NCBI RefSeq assembly: GCF_044594925.1
Contig: NZ_CP138991.1
Coordinates: 3,286,001 to 3,350,000, forward strand
DNA: 64,000 nt
Reading direction: 5' to 3'
DNA from: Maribacter sp044594925
Lineage (GTDB): Bacteria; Bacteroidota; Bacteroidia; Flavobacteriales; Flavobacteriaceae
In this document: piece after piece, positions 16,580 to 25,355 of the stretch
Layout of the letters: each line of letters opens with the position of its first letter
Position numbering within the stretch: position 1 is the stretch's first letter
Made by a program: the position numbers and the translations under genes
Notes under the pieces: model-generated
What the model saw: the letters and a program-made list of their open reading frames with translations, nothing else
The model's database searches: none
What the model was told of the DNA's origin: nothing

Positions 16580-18760
16580 TTAATCATTGTCTTCGTTTCC
16601 AAATGGTTTCAAAATAAGGCCTACACTAAATATAAATCCATCCGTTGGGGCATAGATTTCCGGAAAGGTAGGGTTTTCATGGGGTGGCAGTACCAGAGGA
16701 GAGAAACGGCTTTGCCTCCTGTCCGTGAAATTTTCAAAATTAATGAATGTACTTCCCCACTTAAAGTTACGCATCAACAACAATCCCATGGTAACGAAAT
16801 CAGTAGTTTCTGTTCCATTGGAGAGCAATTGCTTTCCAGTGTAATAGGTCTCATAACCGACACGCCATTTTTCGGATTCGTACATCAAAACGCTTCCAGC
16901 ATTATGCTTAGCGGTCAAAGGTTTTTGGGGATTGCCCGGCAAATAGTTTAATCTTGTATCGATAAGGGCATAATTCAGGAACCATCGAAAATCCTTATAG
17001 GTAAATTTGATGTTCGTCTCCGCACCCTTACTCAATATTTCCCCGGCTGCATTTTCGAACTGGAACAAACCACTATCCAAAGAATTGAGCAACAATCCGT
17101 TTCTGATAGCAGTCAAATAGAACAATTGGTTGACGGAAAAGCCCACTTCGTCCGAAAGTCTCGTCCGGTAATTGAAATCAAGGTTAAGGCCATAGGATCG
17201 TTCAGCTTTCAAGCTTTCCCTATCGATTGGAAGCACATCCCTAAAATTGATGAATTCAGCCTCCTCCGTAAAAATATCGGGTATTTTATAGCCAAGACCA
17301 CCACCGAATCTGCTTGAAAAATTGGTGTTGGATTTATACAACAATGAGATTCTAGGTAAAGGAAAAAATCCCCAATCCTCGGCATAATCGGTGCGTATGC
17401 CTGTTTCAAGAATCCATCGCTCTGAAAGGTCATGGATACTATTTGCGAAAAGGCCATAAGTATTATCATTCTGGTCACGTTCCAAGGGATTATCCAATTC
17501 ATCAAATGATGTGGTATAAAGGTTGGCCCCCAACACCCAATCCGATTTTAGGCCCTGTCTCTGATAGGAAGCTTCGGTAAAAGTGTTCCATTGTGTTCCT
17601 TTGAATGACAAATCAGGTATTTCTAGACTTCTGTCAAAAAAAGAGATGCTGTTCTTGACCGAAATGGATTGGGTCGAATCCAACTTGGTTTCGAAGACAG
17701 CTTGTGTGCTAATCCGTTTGGACAGGTTCTCTTCGGTATATTGATGAATCCCGTTCTCGCCCTCCTTAATTTTTGTGATATCCCCACCTTGTCTATCATC
17801 ATAGGTTCCGTTGACTCCAAACCAAATTGTGGTATTCCCGGAAGGGTAATAGAAAAGTTTGGGATTAAAACTTAAGGAACGTGTTCGAGGTAAGTTGCTG
17901 AACCCATCATCCTCTGGGTCAAAAACTTTTTGTAAATGACCAGAGCCGTAAAGTGTCCATCCCCATTTATCTTTTCGTTCGCCATAGAAAACGTTGGCGG
18001 TGCTTCCCAAGGCTTGGGTCTGTGTTAGCATAATATCCAGTTCTGGGTCTTCATTCGGGGTTTTGGATACCATATTGACCAAACCGGCTATGGCACCGCC
18101 ACCGTACAAAGTGGAAGAACTTCCCTTTACGATTTCAAACTGCCTCAGATCTAATGGCGGTATTTGTAAAATGCTCAATCCGCTTGAGAAACCTCCGTAT
18201 AGTGGAAATCCATCCCTTAGGAGTTGGGTATAACGACCGTCCAATCCTTGGATCCGAATATTGGTATTGGCACTACTCAATGAGGTTTGCTGCATCTGGA
18301 TTCCCGTACTTTCCCGCAGTACCATAGAAATGTTCGTTGGGTTCATTACAGCCTTTTCCCCCAACTCCTCGACCCCAATGAACTCTATTCGGGTCGGTAT
18401 TCTTTTTATGGTACGGGTACTTCTTGTGGACTGCACTACCACTTCGTCCAGGGCGTTGGCACCTTCCTTAAGATAAAAGACCAATTCGACACTTGTAGGT
18501 ACAATGATATTGGTTTGCAATGTCTCAAAACCCAAATAGGAGATTTGAAGATTGTATGGGCCATCTGGCACATCCTCTAACAAGGCTACACCATCAAAAT
18601 CTGTCGTTGTCCCTTTATTCAGGCTTTCGATATAGACGGTCGCCCCAAGCAATGGCTCTTTTTCTTCTGCTGTAAAAATCTTGATTTCCAAAGTGTTCTG
18701 TGCATAACTGAATACACAGAACATAAGCATAAGCCATATGCTTATCCCGTATTTATTCAT
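16580..18760 (-). CDS. TonB-dependent outer-membrane receptor
   Basis: 726 residues from the ATG at 18760. The signal peptide ends at VFSYAQ. An N-terminal carboxypeptidase-regulatory-like domain (about 20-100; LLGATVYIESLNKGTTTDFDG) precedes the plug, which contains ALDEVVVQSTRS and IRIQGLDGRYTQLLRDGFPL. The 22-strand barrel ends in an aromatic-rich C-terminus. The size and plug are of the siderophore/metallophore or copper-receptor type. The adjacent Fur-family gene and the Cys/His-rich DUF6660 gene suggest import or handling of a metal complex. Confidence 0.85.
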   Translation of the reverse strand: MNKYGISIWLMLMFCVFSYAQNTLEIKIFTAEEKEPLLGATVYIESLNKGTTTDFDGVALLEDVPDGPYNLQISYLGFETLQTNIIVPTSVELVFYLKEGANALDEVVVQSTRSTRTIKRIPTRIEFIGVEELGEKAVMNPTNISMVLRESTGIQMQQTSLSSANTNIRIQGLDGRYTQLLRDGFPLYGGFSSGLSILQIPPLDLRQFEIVKGSSSTLYGGGAIAGLVNMVSKTPNEDPELDIMLTQTQALGSTANVFYGERKDKWGWTLYGSGHLQKVFDPEDDGFSNLPRTRSLSFNPKLFYYPSGNTTIWFGVNGTYDDRQGGDITKIKEGENGIHQYTEENLSKRISTQAVFETKLDSTQSISVKNSISFFDRSLEIPDLSFKGTQWNTFTEASYQRQGLKSDWVLGANLYTTSFDELDNPLERDQNDNTYGLFANSIHDLSERWILETGIRTDYAEDWGFFPLPRISLLYKSNTNFSSRFGGGLGYKIPDIFTEEAEFINFRDVLPIDRESLKAERSYGLNLDFNYRTRLSDEVGFSVNQLFYLTAIRNGLLLNSLDSGLFQFENAAGEILSKGAETNIKFTYKDFRWFLNYALIDTRLNYLPGNPQKPLTAKHNAGSVLMYESEKWRVGYETYYTGKQLLSNGTETTDFVTMGLLLMRNFKWGSTFINFENFTDRRQSRFSPLVLPPHENPTFPEIYAPTDGFIFSVGLILKPFGNEDND

Positions 18761-18797
18761 TTTAATTTTAATTGAATTGACTAAATTTTTAGGAGAA

Positions 18798-18811
18798 CGA
18801 TCATTTGATCG
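18798..18811. promoter_or_regulatory. Short inverted repeat upstream of the TonB receptor gene
   Basis: Arms CGATC and GATCG flank ATTT in the 60-bp gap between the DUF6660 and receptor genes. It is a possible regulator site; the evidence is the symmetry and position only. Confidence 0.25.
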
Positions 18812-18820
18812 CATAGGTAA

Positions 18821-19138
18821 TTAGCCAATAATCCGTGGGGGTTGAAAGAGGGAGAACACTAGGTCTTCGCTGACACTTTCAAAATGGGAAAAACATTCTT
18901 GGGCAATCGTGGGTTCGATAGGTTTAAAAATATCCAAACCAAAAACAAGGGTATGGGAATGACAGCAATGGCACTGACAAAAAGGCGAGCAAAGTTCACA
19001 ATCGCCGTGTTCTTGGTTCTGGTCGAAATCCACTTGAAACTCTGTTGTAACCGAATCGGAAATTTGACCATCATCTCCACAAGGCACTACATTGAGTGCC
19101 AAAAAATAAAGGGATAGTATGACCGCTAAAAATTTCAT
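18821..19138 (-). CDS. DUF6660-like Cys/His-rich exported protein
   Basis: 105 residues with a signal peptide (FLAVILSLYFLALNVVPC) and a dense Cys/His cluster, CELCSPFCQCHCCHSHT, near residues 47-63. Small proteins of this kind are often encoded beside TonB receptors and metal pumps in Flavobacteriia. The cluster suggests copper or zinc binding in the periplasm or outer membrane, which is inferred. TATCTTTG (TAnnTTTG) ends only 4 nt before the ATG, so the transcript may be leaderless. Confidence 0.65.
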   Translation of the reverse strand: MKFLAVILSLYFLALNVVPCGDDGQISDSVTTEFQVDFDQNQEHGDCELCSPFCQCHCCHSHTLVFGLDIFKPIEPTIAQECFSHFESVSEDLVFSLFQPPRIIG

Positions 19139-19142
19139 AGTG

Positions 19143-19150
19143 CAAAGATA
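19143..19150 (-). promoter_or_regulatory. Bacteroidetes -7 element at the DUF6660 gene start
   Basis: On the minus strand TATCTTTG matches TAnnTTTG exactly, 4 nt before the start codon. No clear TTTG is seen at the standard distance upstream. Confidence 0.4.
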
Positions 19151-19235
19151 ACCGATTTCCAGTGCAACTGGATTGCAAAGAATAGCTTTTCGTATAATCC
19201 CATAAGGGGCTTTTTGGACAATGCTTTTCCTTCAT

Positions 19236-20516
19236 TTACTCAATCCCCTCATGCCCTTCATGCCCAGTCATAGTCTTTCCGCCTTCATCGTTCATCATAG
19301 ATTTTTTACCCTTCAATTGCGCTGCGGCATCAACGGTAAAAGTTCCATTGGTCACGATTTCATCGCCGTATTCCAAGCCTGAAAGAACGATGTAGCCACC
19401 GTTAACCGCATCTCCAATGGAAATTTCCCGCATCTCAAAAGTAGGGCTGTTGGGGTCGGTCTTGACGTAAACTACTGAACGTTCGCCGGTCCATAGGACG
19501 GCACTTTCTGGAATTACTAGGGTGTCATCCTTTTTATCTGATGTCAAAGCCAACGAACCCGCTACGAACATTCCCGGTTTTAATTGCCCGTTTAGGTTGT
19601 TCAAAACGGCACGGACTTCGATGGTTCTTGTGGAGGAATTGAGTATTGGGTCAATAAAAGAAATCTTGGCATTGAATTTTTTATCGGGGTAGGACTTAGT
19701 AACAATGTCGATATTCTGCCCTTCCTTTAAAAGGGAAACCTGATTTTCGTAGGCATCGAAAACGGCCCATACGGTTCCCAAATTAGCTATTTTAAATAGT
19801 GGAGAACCCTTTTTTACATAATCCCCAGTCTCGACCATAATCTCAGAAACCGTACCGGAAACATTGGCATATACCGGAAAATTCTCCTGTACCTTGCCCG
19901 ATGCTTCAATCTCTGCGATTTGTTTTTCGGAAAGTTTCCAAAGTTTCAATTTATTGCGAACCGCATTATATAATTCAGGTTGCGATTCCTTTAGGCTGGC
20001 AGCGGTAATAAGCTCCTGTTGTGCGGAAACCAGTTCGGGGGAATACAGCGTAGCAAGTTGCTGCCCGTTTCGGACTTCCTCCCCCTCGGAATTGACAAAT
20101 AGTTTCTCGATACGACCATCGAAATAGGAAGCTTGTGTCGCGACCGCTTTTTCATTTTCTGCTATGGTTCCCGAAAGTTTGAGGGTGTTATCTCTTGAAG
20201 TACCTGAACCAACGGTTGTAGTCCTAATATTTGCCAACGCCATAGCATTTTTTGTCATTTTGAACTGGCCCATGGCCATGCCCTCATCATTTGATTCCGC
20301 GGGAATCAAATCCATGCCACAAATGGGGCAATCGCCCAGTTCAGGCTGCATGATCTGGGGGTGCATCGAACACGTCCACATTTCGCCCGATTCCATTTCT
20401 TGGGTGTGGTCGTATTCGGCGTCCATTCCATCGTTAGAATTATTGCCAAAAATGAGCCAGCCACATAGTAGTCCAACGAGTACTGCAATAGCGATATAAA
20501 TGATGTTTTTATTCAT
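19236..20516 (-). CDS. cusB: RND efflux periplasmic adaptor with heavy-metal-binding domain (CusB-like)
   Basis: 426 residues from the ATG at 20516. An N-terminal anchor (IIYIAIAVLVGLLCGWLIFG) is followed by a YHS-like metal-binding motif, WTCSMHPQIMQPELGDCPIC, near residues 47-66. The barrel-sandwich hybrid (ASYFDGRIEKLFVNSEGEEV; YANVSGTVSEIMVETGDYV), helical hairpin and beta-barrel domains of membrane fusion proteins follow. It would link the CusA-like pump to the CusC-like channel for Cu/Ag. It starts 4 bp after the DUF305 stop. Confidence 0.85.
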   Translation of the reverse strand: MNKNIIYIAIAVLVGLLCGWLIFGNNSNDGMDAEYDHTQEMESGEMWTCSMHPQIMQPELGDCPICGMDLIPAESNDEGMAMGQFKMTKNAMALANIRTTTVGSGTSRDNTLKLSGTIAENEKAVATQASYFDGRIEKLFVNSEGEEVRNGQQLATLYSPELVSAQQELITAASLKESQPELYNAVRNKLKLWKLSEKQIAEIEASGKVQENFPVYANVSGTVSEIMVETGDYVKKGSPLFKIANLGTVWAVFDAYENQVSLLKEGQNIDIVTKSYPDKKFNAKISFIDPILNSSTRTIEVRAVLNNLNGQLKPGMFVAGSLALTSDKKDDTLVIPESAVLWTGERSVVYVKTDPNSPTFEMREISIGDAVNGGYIVLSGLEYGDEIVTNGTFTVDAAAQLKGKKSMMNDEGGKTMTGHEGHEGIE

Positions 20517-20520
20517 AATT

Positions 20521-21000
20521 TTATTCGTTTTCAAGACGTTTGATCATCTGTTTCATTTCCTCAATTTCCTTACGTTGCGCTTTGATAATATCCTCAGCTA
20601 ATTTCTTAACCTCAGGATCTTGAATATCGGCACGTTCACTTGTCAATATAGCTATTGAGTGATGCGGTATCATCGCTTTCATCCAAAGCACATCGCCAAC
20701 GATAGGTGCTTGAACTCTCACTAAACCTAGTGCGCCTAAGAAAAGAACCAAACTGCCTACGAGTATACCTATATTCTTCTTTTTGTCGTTGTACATTTTG
20801 CGCATAAAGAACCACATTATCACAGCCATTGCAGCGATGCCCAAGCAAACCATATAGAAGCGGGTCAGGCTAAAAAATACATGGTCTAAGGAATACGTGT
20901 TTAAATACATCGTAATGTACATCGCTACAAATGAGCAAGCCAGCATTATGAAGAATGTCCTATAGTTTCCGTCTTTTGAATGTTGTTTTGAATTTTCCAT
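20521..21000 (-). CDS. DUF305 membrane protein
   Basis: 159 residues. Three hydrophobic segments (about 16-33, 45-65 and 75-95) precede a short C-terminal DUF305 domain holding MIPHHSIAIL, the conserved His pair of this ferritin-like, metal-resistance-associated family. The family is repeatedly linked to copper and silver resistance islands, but its biochemical role is not established. It is located between the CopA-type and CusB-like genes of the operon. Confidence 0.8.
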   Translation of the reverse strand: MENSKQHSKDGNYRTFFIMLACSFVAMYITMYLNTYSLDHVFFSLTRFYMVCLGIAAMAVIMWFFMRKMYNDKKKNIGILVGSLVLFLGALGLVRVQAPIVGDVLWMKAMIPHHSIAILTSERADIQDPEVKKLAEDIIKAQRKEIEEMKQMIKRLENE

Positions 21001-21024
21001 TTTTTAGGTTTTATGTTCATTAAA

Positions 21025-23529
21025 TTATTGAATCGATATTGTCCGTAGTCGGAGGGCATTGGCTATGACCGATACGGAACTGAAGCTCATGGCCAAGGCC
21101 GCTATCATAGGGGAAAGCAGAATTCCGAAAAACGGATAAAGAACCCCTGCCGCAATCGGTACGCCCAAAGTGTTGTAGATAAGGGCAAAGAATAGGTTCT
21201 GCTTGATATTCTTCATTACGGCATCGCTCAGGTTTCTCGCCTTGACGATACCCTGTAAATCCCCTTTTACCAAGGTGATCGCCGCGCTCTCGATGGCGAC
21301 ATCGGTACCTGTTCCCATGGCAATACCCACATCGCTTTTTGCCAATGCAGGGGCATCGTTGATGCCATCGCCGGCCATTGCGACCACTTTACCGCTTTCC
21401 TGAAGTTTTTCGACTTCCATTAGTTTATCTTCCGGTAACATTCCTGCCTTGAAATCGGCAAGGTTCAGTTCGCTGGCCACAGCTTGTGCCGTATCGTGAT
21501 TATCGCCCGTAAGCATGACCACATCGATACCTTTTTCCTGTAACTCCTTGATGGCCTTGGCACTTGTTTTCTTAATCTTGTCCCCAATGACAACATAGCC
21601 CGAAACCGTTCCGTCAATGGCGAGATAAGAAACCGTCTTTCCCTGTTTTTGATAGCTTTTGGCCTCGTCCTTCATTTCCGAAGAAATGGTGCCATTGGCA
21701 TAGTCCATCATTTTAGGATTGCCCAAATCCAGCTTTTTGCCATCGACCTTTCCCTCGACACCTTTTCCGGTTACGGCGCTGAATTCATCGACCTTTTTGA
21801 TTTCCATATTTTGTTCCTTTCCATAGCTTACGGTCGCTTCCGCTAGGGGATGCTCACTATTGCTGTTCAATGAGACGATATACTGCAATATCTCTTCCTC
21901 GGAATAGGTGTTGCCGAACGCCCCTATCTTTTCTACGGCGGGTTTTCCTTCGGTAATGGTTCCCGTTTTGTCCACGATAAGCGTATTGACCTTGTTCATT
22001 TTTTCCAAGGCTTCGGCATTCTTGATGAGTACACCGTTCTGCGCTCCTTTACCCACACCGACCATTACGGACATCGGCGTTGCCAATCCCAATGCACAGG
22101 GGCAGGCGATGATGAGTACGGCGATGGCGTTGACCAAAGCAAAAACGTAGGCCGGATCAGGCCCCCAAACTGCCCAAACGATAAATGTGATTAACGCGAT
22201 CAGTACTACAATGGGCACAAAATATGCGGATACCGTATCGGCCAAGTTTTGAATCGGCGCACGGCTACGGCTTGCGTCGTTTACCATGTGGATGATTTGC
22301 GAGAGCAAGGTGTCCGAACCTACTTTCTCCGCCTTCATCAAAAAAGACTGGTTTCCGTTTATCGTTCCGCTACTGACCTTATTATCTACCGATTTATTGA
22401 CCGGAATAGGTTCGCCCGTAATCATCGATTCATCCACGGACGTACTCCCCTCGGTCACTATGCCATCCACAGGAATTTTGTCCCCCGGCTTTACCTTTAG
22501 AATATCGCCCAATGCTATTTTGTCAATGGATACTTCCACTTCTTCGCCATCGACAATTTTAACGGCTTTGTTCGGGGCGAGTTTCAGCAGTTCCTTTACC
22601 GCCGAGTTGGTCTTGCTGTGAGCGCGGGCTTCCAACAGTTGGCCTAACAGTACCAAGGTCAGAATAACGGTAGCCGCCTCAAAATAGACATGGACTGCCC
22701 CTGATTCCGTCTTGAACTCTGATGGGAATATATCAGGGAACACCATACCGACCACACTGAATAGCCAAGCTACCCCTGCACCGATACCGATAAGCGTGAA
22801 CATATTTAGATTCCACGTTTTGATACTGCGGTAGGCCCGTTCGAAGAACATCCAAGTGGCGTAGAACACCACGGGAATCGATAGTACAAACTGAATCCAA
22901 TTCCAGTTTTTCTGTTCCAAGATATCGTATAACGGATTGTTGGTAATCATTTCACTCATCGCGATCAGGAAGATCGGCAATGTAAACGCTGCGGCAACCC
23001 AGAACTTTTTAAGTAACTTTCTATAGGTCTTCTCCTCTGCGGAAATGTCGGGTTGCATTGGCACCAGATCCATACCACATATTGGGCAGCTTCCCGGTTC
23101 GTCCTTAACCACTTCGGGATGCATCGGGCATGTCCATTGTTCGGAAGATAAAACGGACAGATTTTGTTCCTCGACCAAATCCATTCCGCATACGGGACAA
23201 TCGCCCGGTTTGTCATAGGTTTTGTCGCCTTCGCAATGCATCGGACAATAGAAGGTTCCCGTTCCCTTTCCTTGGAAGGTATCTTCTTTTTTGCTTTGAT
23301 GTTCGTGCTGATGCTCCCCGTTTTGATGGATGCTGTACTGACCGCCATCATTCTTTAAGGCTTCCTGCAATTTTTCGATGGGGATATGTTTTTCCATCTC
23401 AATGTTAGCTTCCGATTTTCCCAAATCGACAGAAACTTGGGTCACACCTTCCACTTCGGAAAGTGTTTTCTCCACATGGCTTCGACAGCCGTTGCAGGTC
23501 ATTCCGTGTATGTGATAGGTGTGTTTCAT
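21025..23529 (-). CDS. copA: Copper-translocating P1B-type ATPase with HMA and two heavy-metal-binding domains
   Basis: 834 residues. Domains in order: an HMA domain (HIHGMTCNGCRSHVEK, 6-21), two YHS-like metal-binding motifs (FYCPMH...CPVCGMDL near 93-118; WTCPMHPEVV...CPICGMDL near 133-156), then the P-type core. Visible motifs are TGEP, IACPCALGLATP near 475, DKTGT near 519, the SEHP locus and GDGINDAPALAKSDVGIAMG. The CPC with this C-terminus is typical of Cu+/Ag+ exporters. It lies 3 bp from the DUF3347 stop in the Cus-like operon. Confidence 0.9.
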   Translation of the reverse strand: MKHTYHIHGMTCNGCRSHVEKTLSEVEGVTQVSVDLGKSEANIEMEKHIPIEKLQEALKNDGGQYSIHQNGEHQHEHQSKKEDTFQGKGTGTFYCPMHCEGDKTYDKPGDCPVCGMDLVEEQNLSVLSSEQWTCPMHPEVVKDEPGSCPICGMDLVPMQPDISAEEKTYRKLLKKFWVAAAFTLPIFLIAMSEMITNNPLYDILEQKNWNWIQFVLSIPVVFYATWMFFERAYRSIKTWNLNMFTLIGIGAGVAWLFSVVGMVFPDIFPSEFKTESGAVHVYFEAATVILTLVLLGQLLEARAHSKTNSAVKELLKLAPNKAVKIVDGEEVEVSIDKIALGDILKVKPGDKIPVDGIVTEGSTSVDESMITGEPIPVNKSVDNKVSSGTINGNQSFLMKAEKVGSDTLLSQIIHMVNDASRSRAPIQNLADTVSAYFVPIVVLIALITFIVWAVWGPDPAYVFALVNAIAVLIIACPCALGLATPMSVMVGVGKGAQNGVLIKNAEALEKMNKVNTLIVDKTGTITEGKPAVEKIGAFGNTYSEEEILQYIVSLNSNSEHPLAEATVSYGKEQNMEIKKVDEFSAVTGKGVEGKVDGKKLDLGNPKMMDYANGTISSEMKDEAKSYQKQGKTVSYLAIDGTVSGYVVIGDKIKKTSAKAIKELQEKGIDVVMLTGDNHDTAQAVASELNLADFKAGMLPEDKLMEVEKLQESGKVVAMAGDGINDAPALAKSDVGIAMGTGTDVAIESAAITLVKGDLQGIVKARNLSDAVMKNIKQNLFFALIYNTLGVPIAAGVLYPFFGILLSPMIAALAMSFSSVSVIANALRLRTISIQ

Positions 23530-23532
23530 ATT

Positions 23533-24087
23533 TTACTTTTTTATGGTTTCAGTAACCTTTCCACACTTCAACATTTTATCCCCGTAGTATGGATTCTTTA
23601 TTTCCTCCACATTGGAAATCCAGTAACCGCCCTTACCGTCAAATGCCATTGGGCAAAACTGTTTGTAGATTGCCCCTTCGGAAATCGATTCCTTGAACAT
23701 CGGCTCCACCTTTTCGGTAAATTGGGAAAAGAACTCCCGTTGCTTTTCAATATCATCGGCTTCGGCCATGGCCATTGCCATCGATTTCATTTCTTCCCGT
23801 TCTTCTGAAAAACTCTCCGCCAGATTTCCCGCGGCCGTTTGTACTTCCCCAGCATCGGAATTGACCAAGGCCATACGGATCTGTTGATAGTTATGGAAAA
23901 CCTTGCCCGTCATGCCATCCGAAAAGGACGCATCTGCCATCTCAGCCGTATTCTCCTTCTTGGTTTCTATTTCTTCAGGAGTACTGATTTTGGCATCCTG
24001 TTTATTCTTTGTTTCCCCACATGAAGCCAAAGTGATCAGTGTTATTGTTGCGATTGTCAGTGTTACATTTCGTTTCATTTTTTTCAT
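23533..24087 (-). CDS. DUF3347 lipoprotein
   Basis: 184 residues with a lipoprotein signal (LITLASCGE). The DUF3347 domain follows, with VFHNYQQIRMALVNSDAGEVQ at 62-82, MAMAMAEADDIEKQREFF at about 103-120 and IYKQFCPMAFDGKGGYW near 142-158. The Cys/Met of FCPMAF is the conserved metal-binding-like motif of the family. It is probably a periplasmic copper-binding partner of the pump. Confidence 0.8.
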   Translation of the reverse strand: MKKMKRNVTLTIATITLITLASCGETKNKQDAKISTPEEIETKKENTAEMADASFSDGMTGKVFHNYQQIRMALVNSDAGEVQTAAGNLAESFSEEREEMKSMAMAMAEADDIEKQREFFSQFTEKVEPMFKESISEGAIYKQFCPMAFDGKGGYWISNVEEIKNPYYGDKMLKCGKVTETIKK

Positions 24088-24137
24088 TTTTAGAATTTAT
24101 ATTAGAGATCGATAATCAGTTATTTGTATTCAGTTTT

Positions 24138-25355
24138 TTATTGATTCGTTACATAGTTTATGATGCTCATTTGGACATAGTAATTTTTGACGGCCTCTAT
24201 TCCGTTCATCTGAAATTTCAGTTGCAGTTCCTGAATGTCCAACACATCATTGAAGTCTATGGTTCCCGTTTCATAATTCTTGATCAGGATTTCCTCGGCG
24301 TCGTTTGCCCGTTCCAGATTCTTTAGCTGCGTTTCGTATTTGATCCGTGCAGCTTCTCGACTATTAATAGCATCGCTCAAAAAGGTTTCCAATAGGTTTT
24401 TTCGATTCTCTTTTTGGGCGTTGATCTCCTCTTGTCGCAATTCGTTCTGTACGGTTTTCGATTTGTATTTATTGTTGAAAATGGGAACGGACAAGGACAC
24501 CATCGGCATCAAGATGTCCTTACCATTGTCGCTGAAATTCATTCCGGCCCTATCGGCTACGGGAATATAATCCAATCCAAAACCGAGATTGGGATTGGCT
24601 TCTTTTTGGTTCAGGATTTCCGATTGCGCTATGGATTCATAGAGCCTATCATACTTCTCCAATTCGGGATGCACTTCCAATCGGGACTGTTGAATTTCAG
24701 TTGGTTCATATATTGTTAGAGAATCGACAAGCTCGATAGCGAAGGAATCTTCCCTGTTCAGCAGCTTATTGAACCTTGTCCTTTCTGTTTGATACTCTTG
24801 TTCCAAGACCAATTTGTTTTCTTCCAGTTCATTTTGGCGAATCTGAAGGCGAAGGACATCCACCGCCGATGCCTTGCCCACTTCTACGGAAGTCAATGCC
24901 AATCTTTCATAGGTTTTTAGGAGCTGGATATTTTCATCCAAAACCTTTTGTTTTTCCTTGATCGCGAAAAGTGCATAATAGGATTGGGACACCGACAGGC
25001 GTAATTTTCGTTTGGTAATCGCGATATCCAGATAATCCACTTCGGCCAACGAGCTGGCATAATTCTCCCGAGCGGTAATGGTACCGAACCAAGGCAGCAT
25101 TTGTTTGATGGAAAACCGTGCCTTTTGTGCGCCTGTTCTTGTTTCGGGTTCGCTAACGAAAACACCCGCACTTAACTCTGTATTGGGCAGGGCATCCGCT
25201 TCAGCGATTTTTTCCTTCGCAATATTGTACTTGATTTCAAAGGCCTGTACCTCGGGATTGTTGTTTTCCGCCTCTTGGATATAGGAGTCCAAGGTCTGGG
25301 CATTTGCAGCCAAAACCGATAAAAACCCAAGTGCTATTGTCGCTATTCTTTTCAT
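24138..25355 (-). CDS. cusC: TolC-family outer-membrane efflux channel (CusC-like)
   Basis: 405 residues. A signal peptide (LGFLSVLAANAQ) is followed by the two tandem OEP repeats, long helices beginning SYIQEAENNNPEVQAFEIKY and then TRFNKLLNREDSFAIE. Expected function: the outer-membrane exit duct of the tripartite RND pump. The start overlaps the cusA stop by 4 bp (25352-25355), indicating translational coupling. Confidence 0.85.
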   Translation of the reverse strand: MKRIATIALGFLSVLAANAQTLDSYIQEAENNNPEVQAFEIKYNIAKEKIAEADALPNTELSAGVFVSEPETRTGAQKARFSIKQMLPWFGTITARENYASSLAEVDYLDIAITKRKLRLSVSQSYYALFAIKEKQKVLDENIQLLKTYERLALTSVEVGKASAVDVLRLQIRQNELEENKLVLEQEYQTERTRFNKLLNREDSFAIELVDSLTIYEPTEIQQSRLEVHPELEKYDRLYESIAQSEILNQKEANPNLGFGLDYIPVADRAGMNFSDNGKDILMPMVSLSVPIFNNKYKSKTVQNELRQEEINAQKENRKNLLETFLSDAINSREAARIKYETQLKNLERANDAEEILIKNYETGTIDFNDVLDIQELQLKFQMNGIEAVKNYYVQMSIINYVTNQ

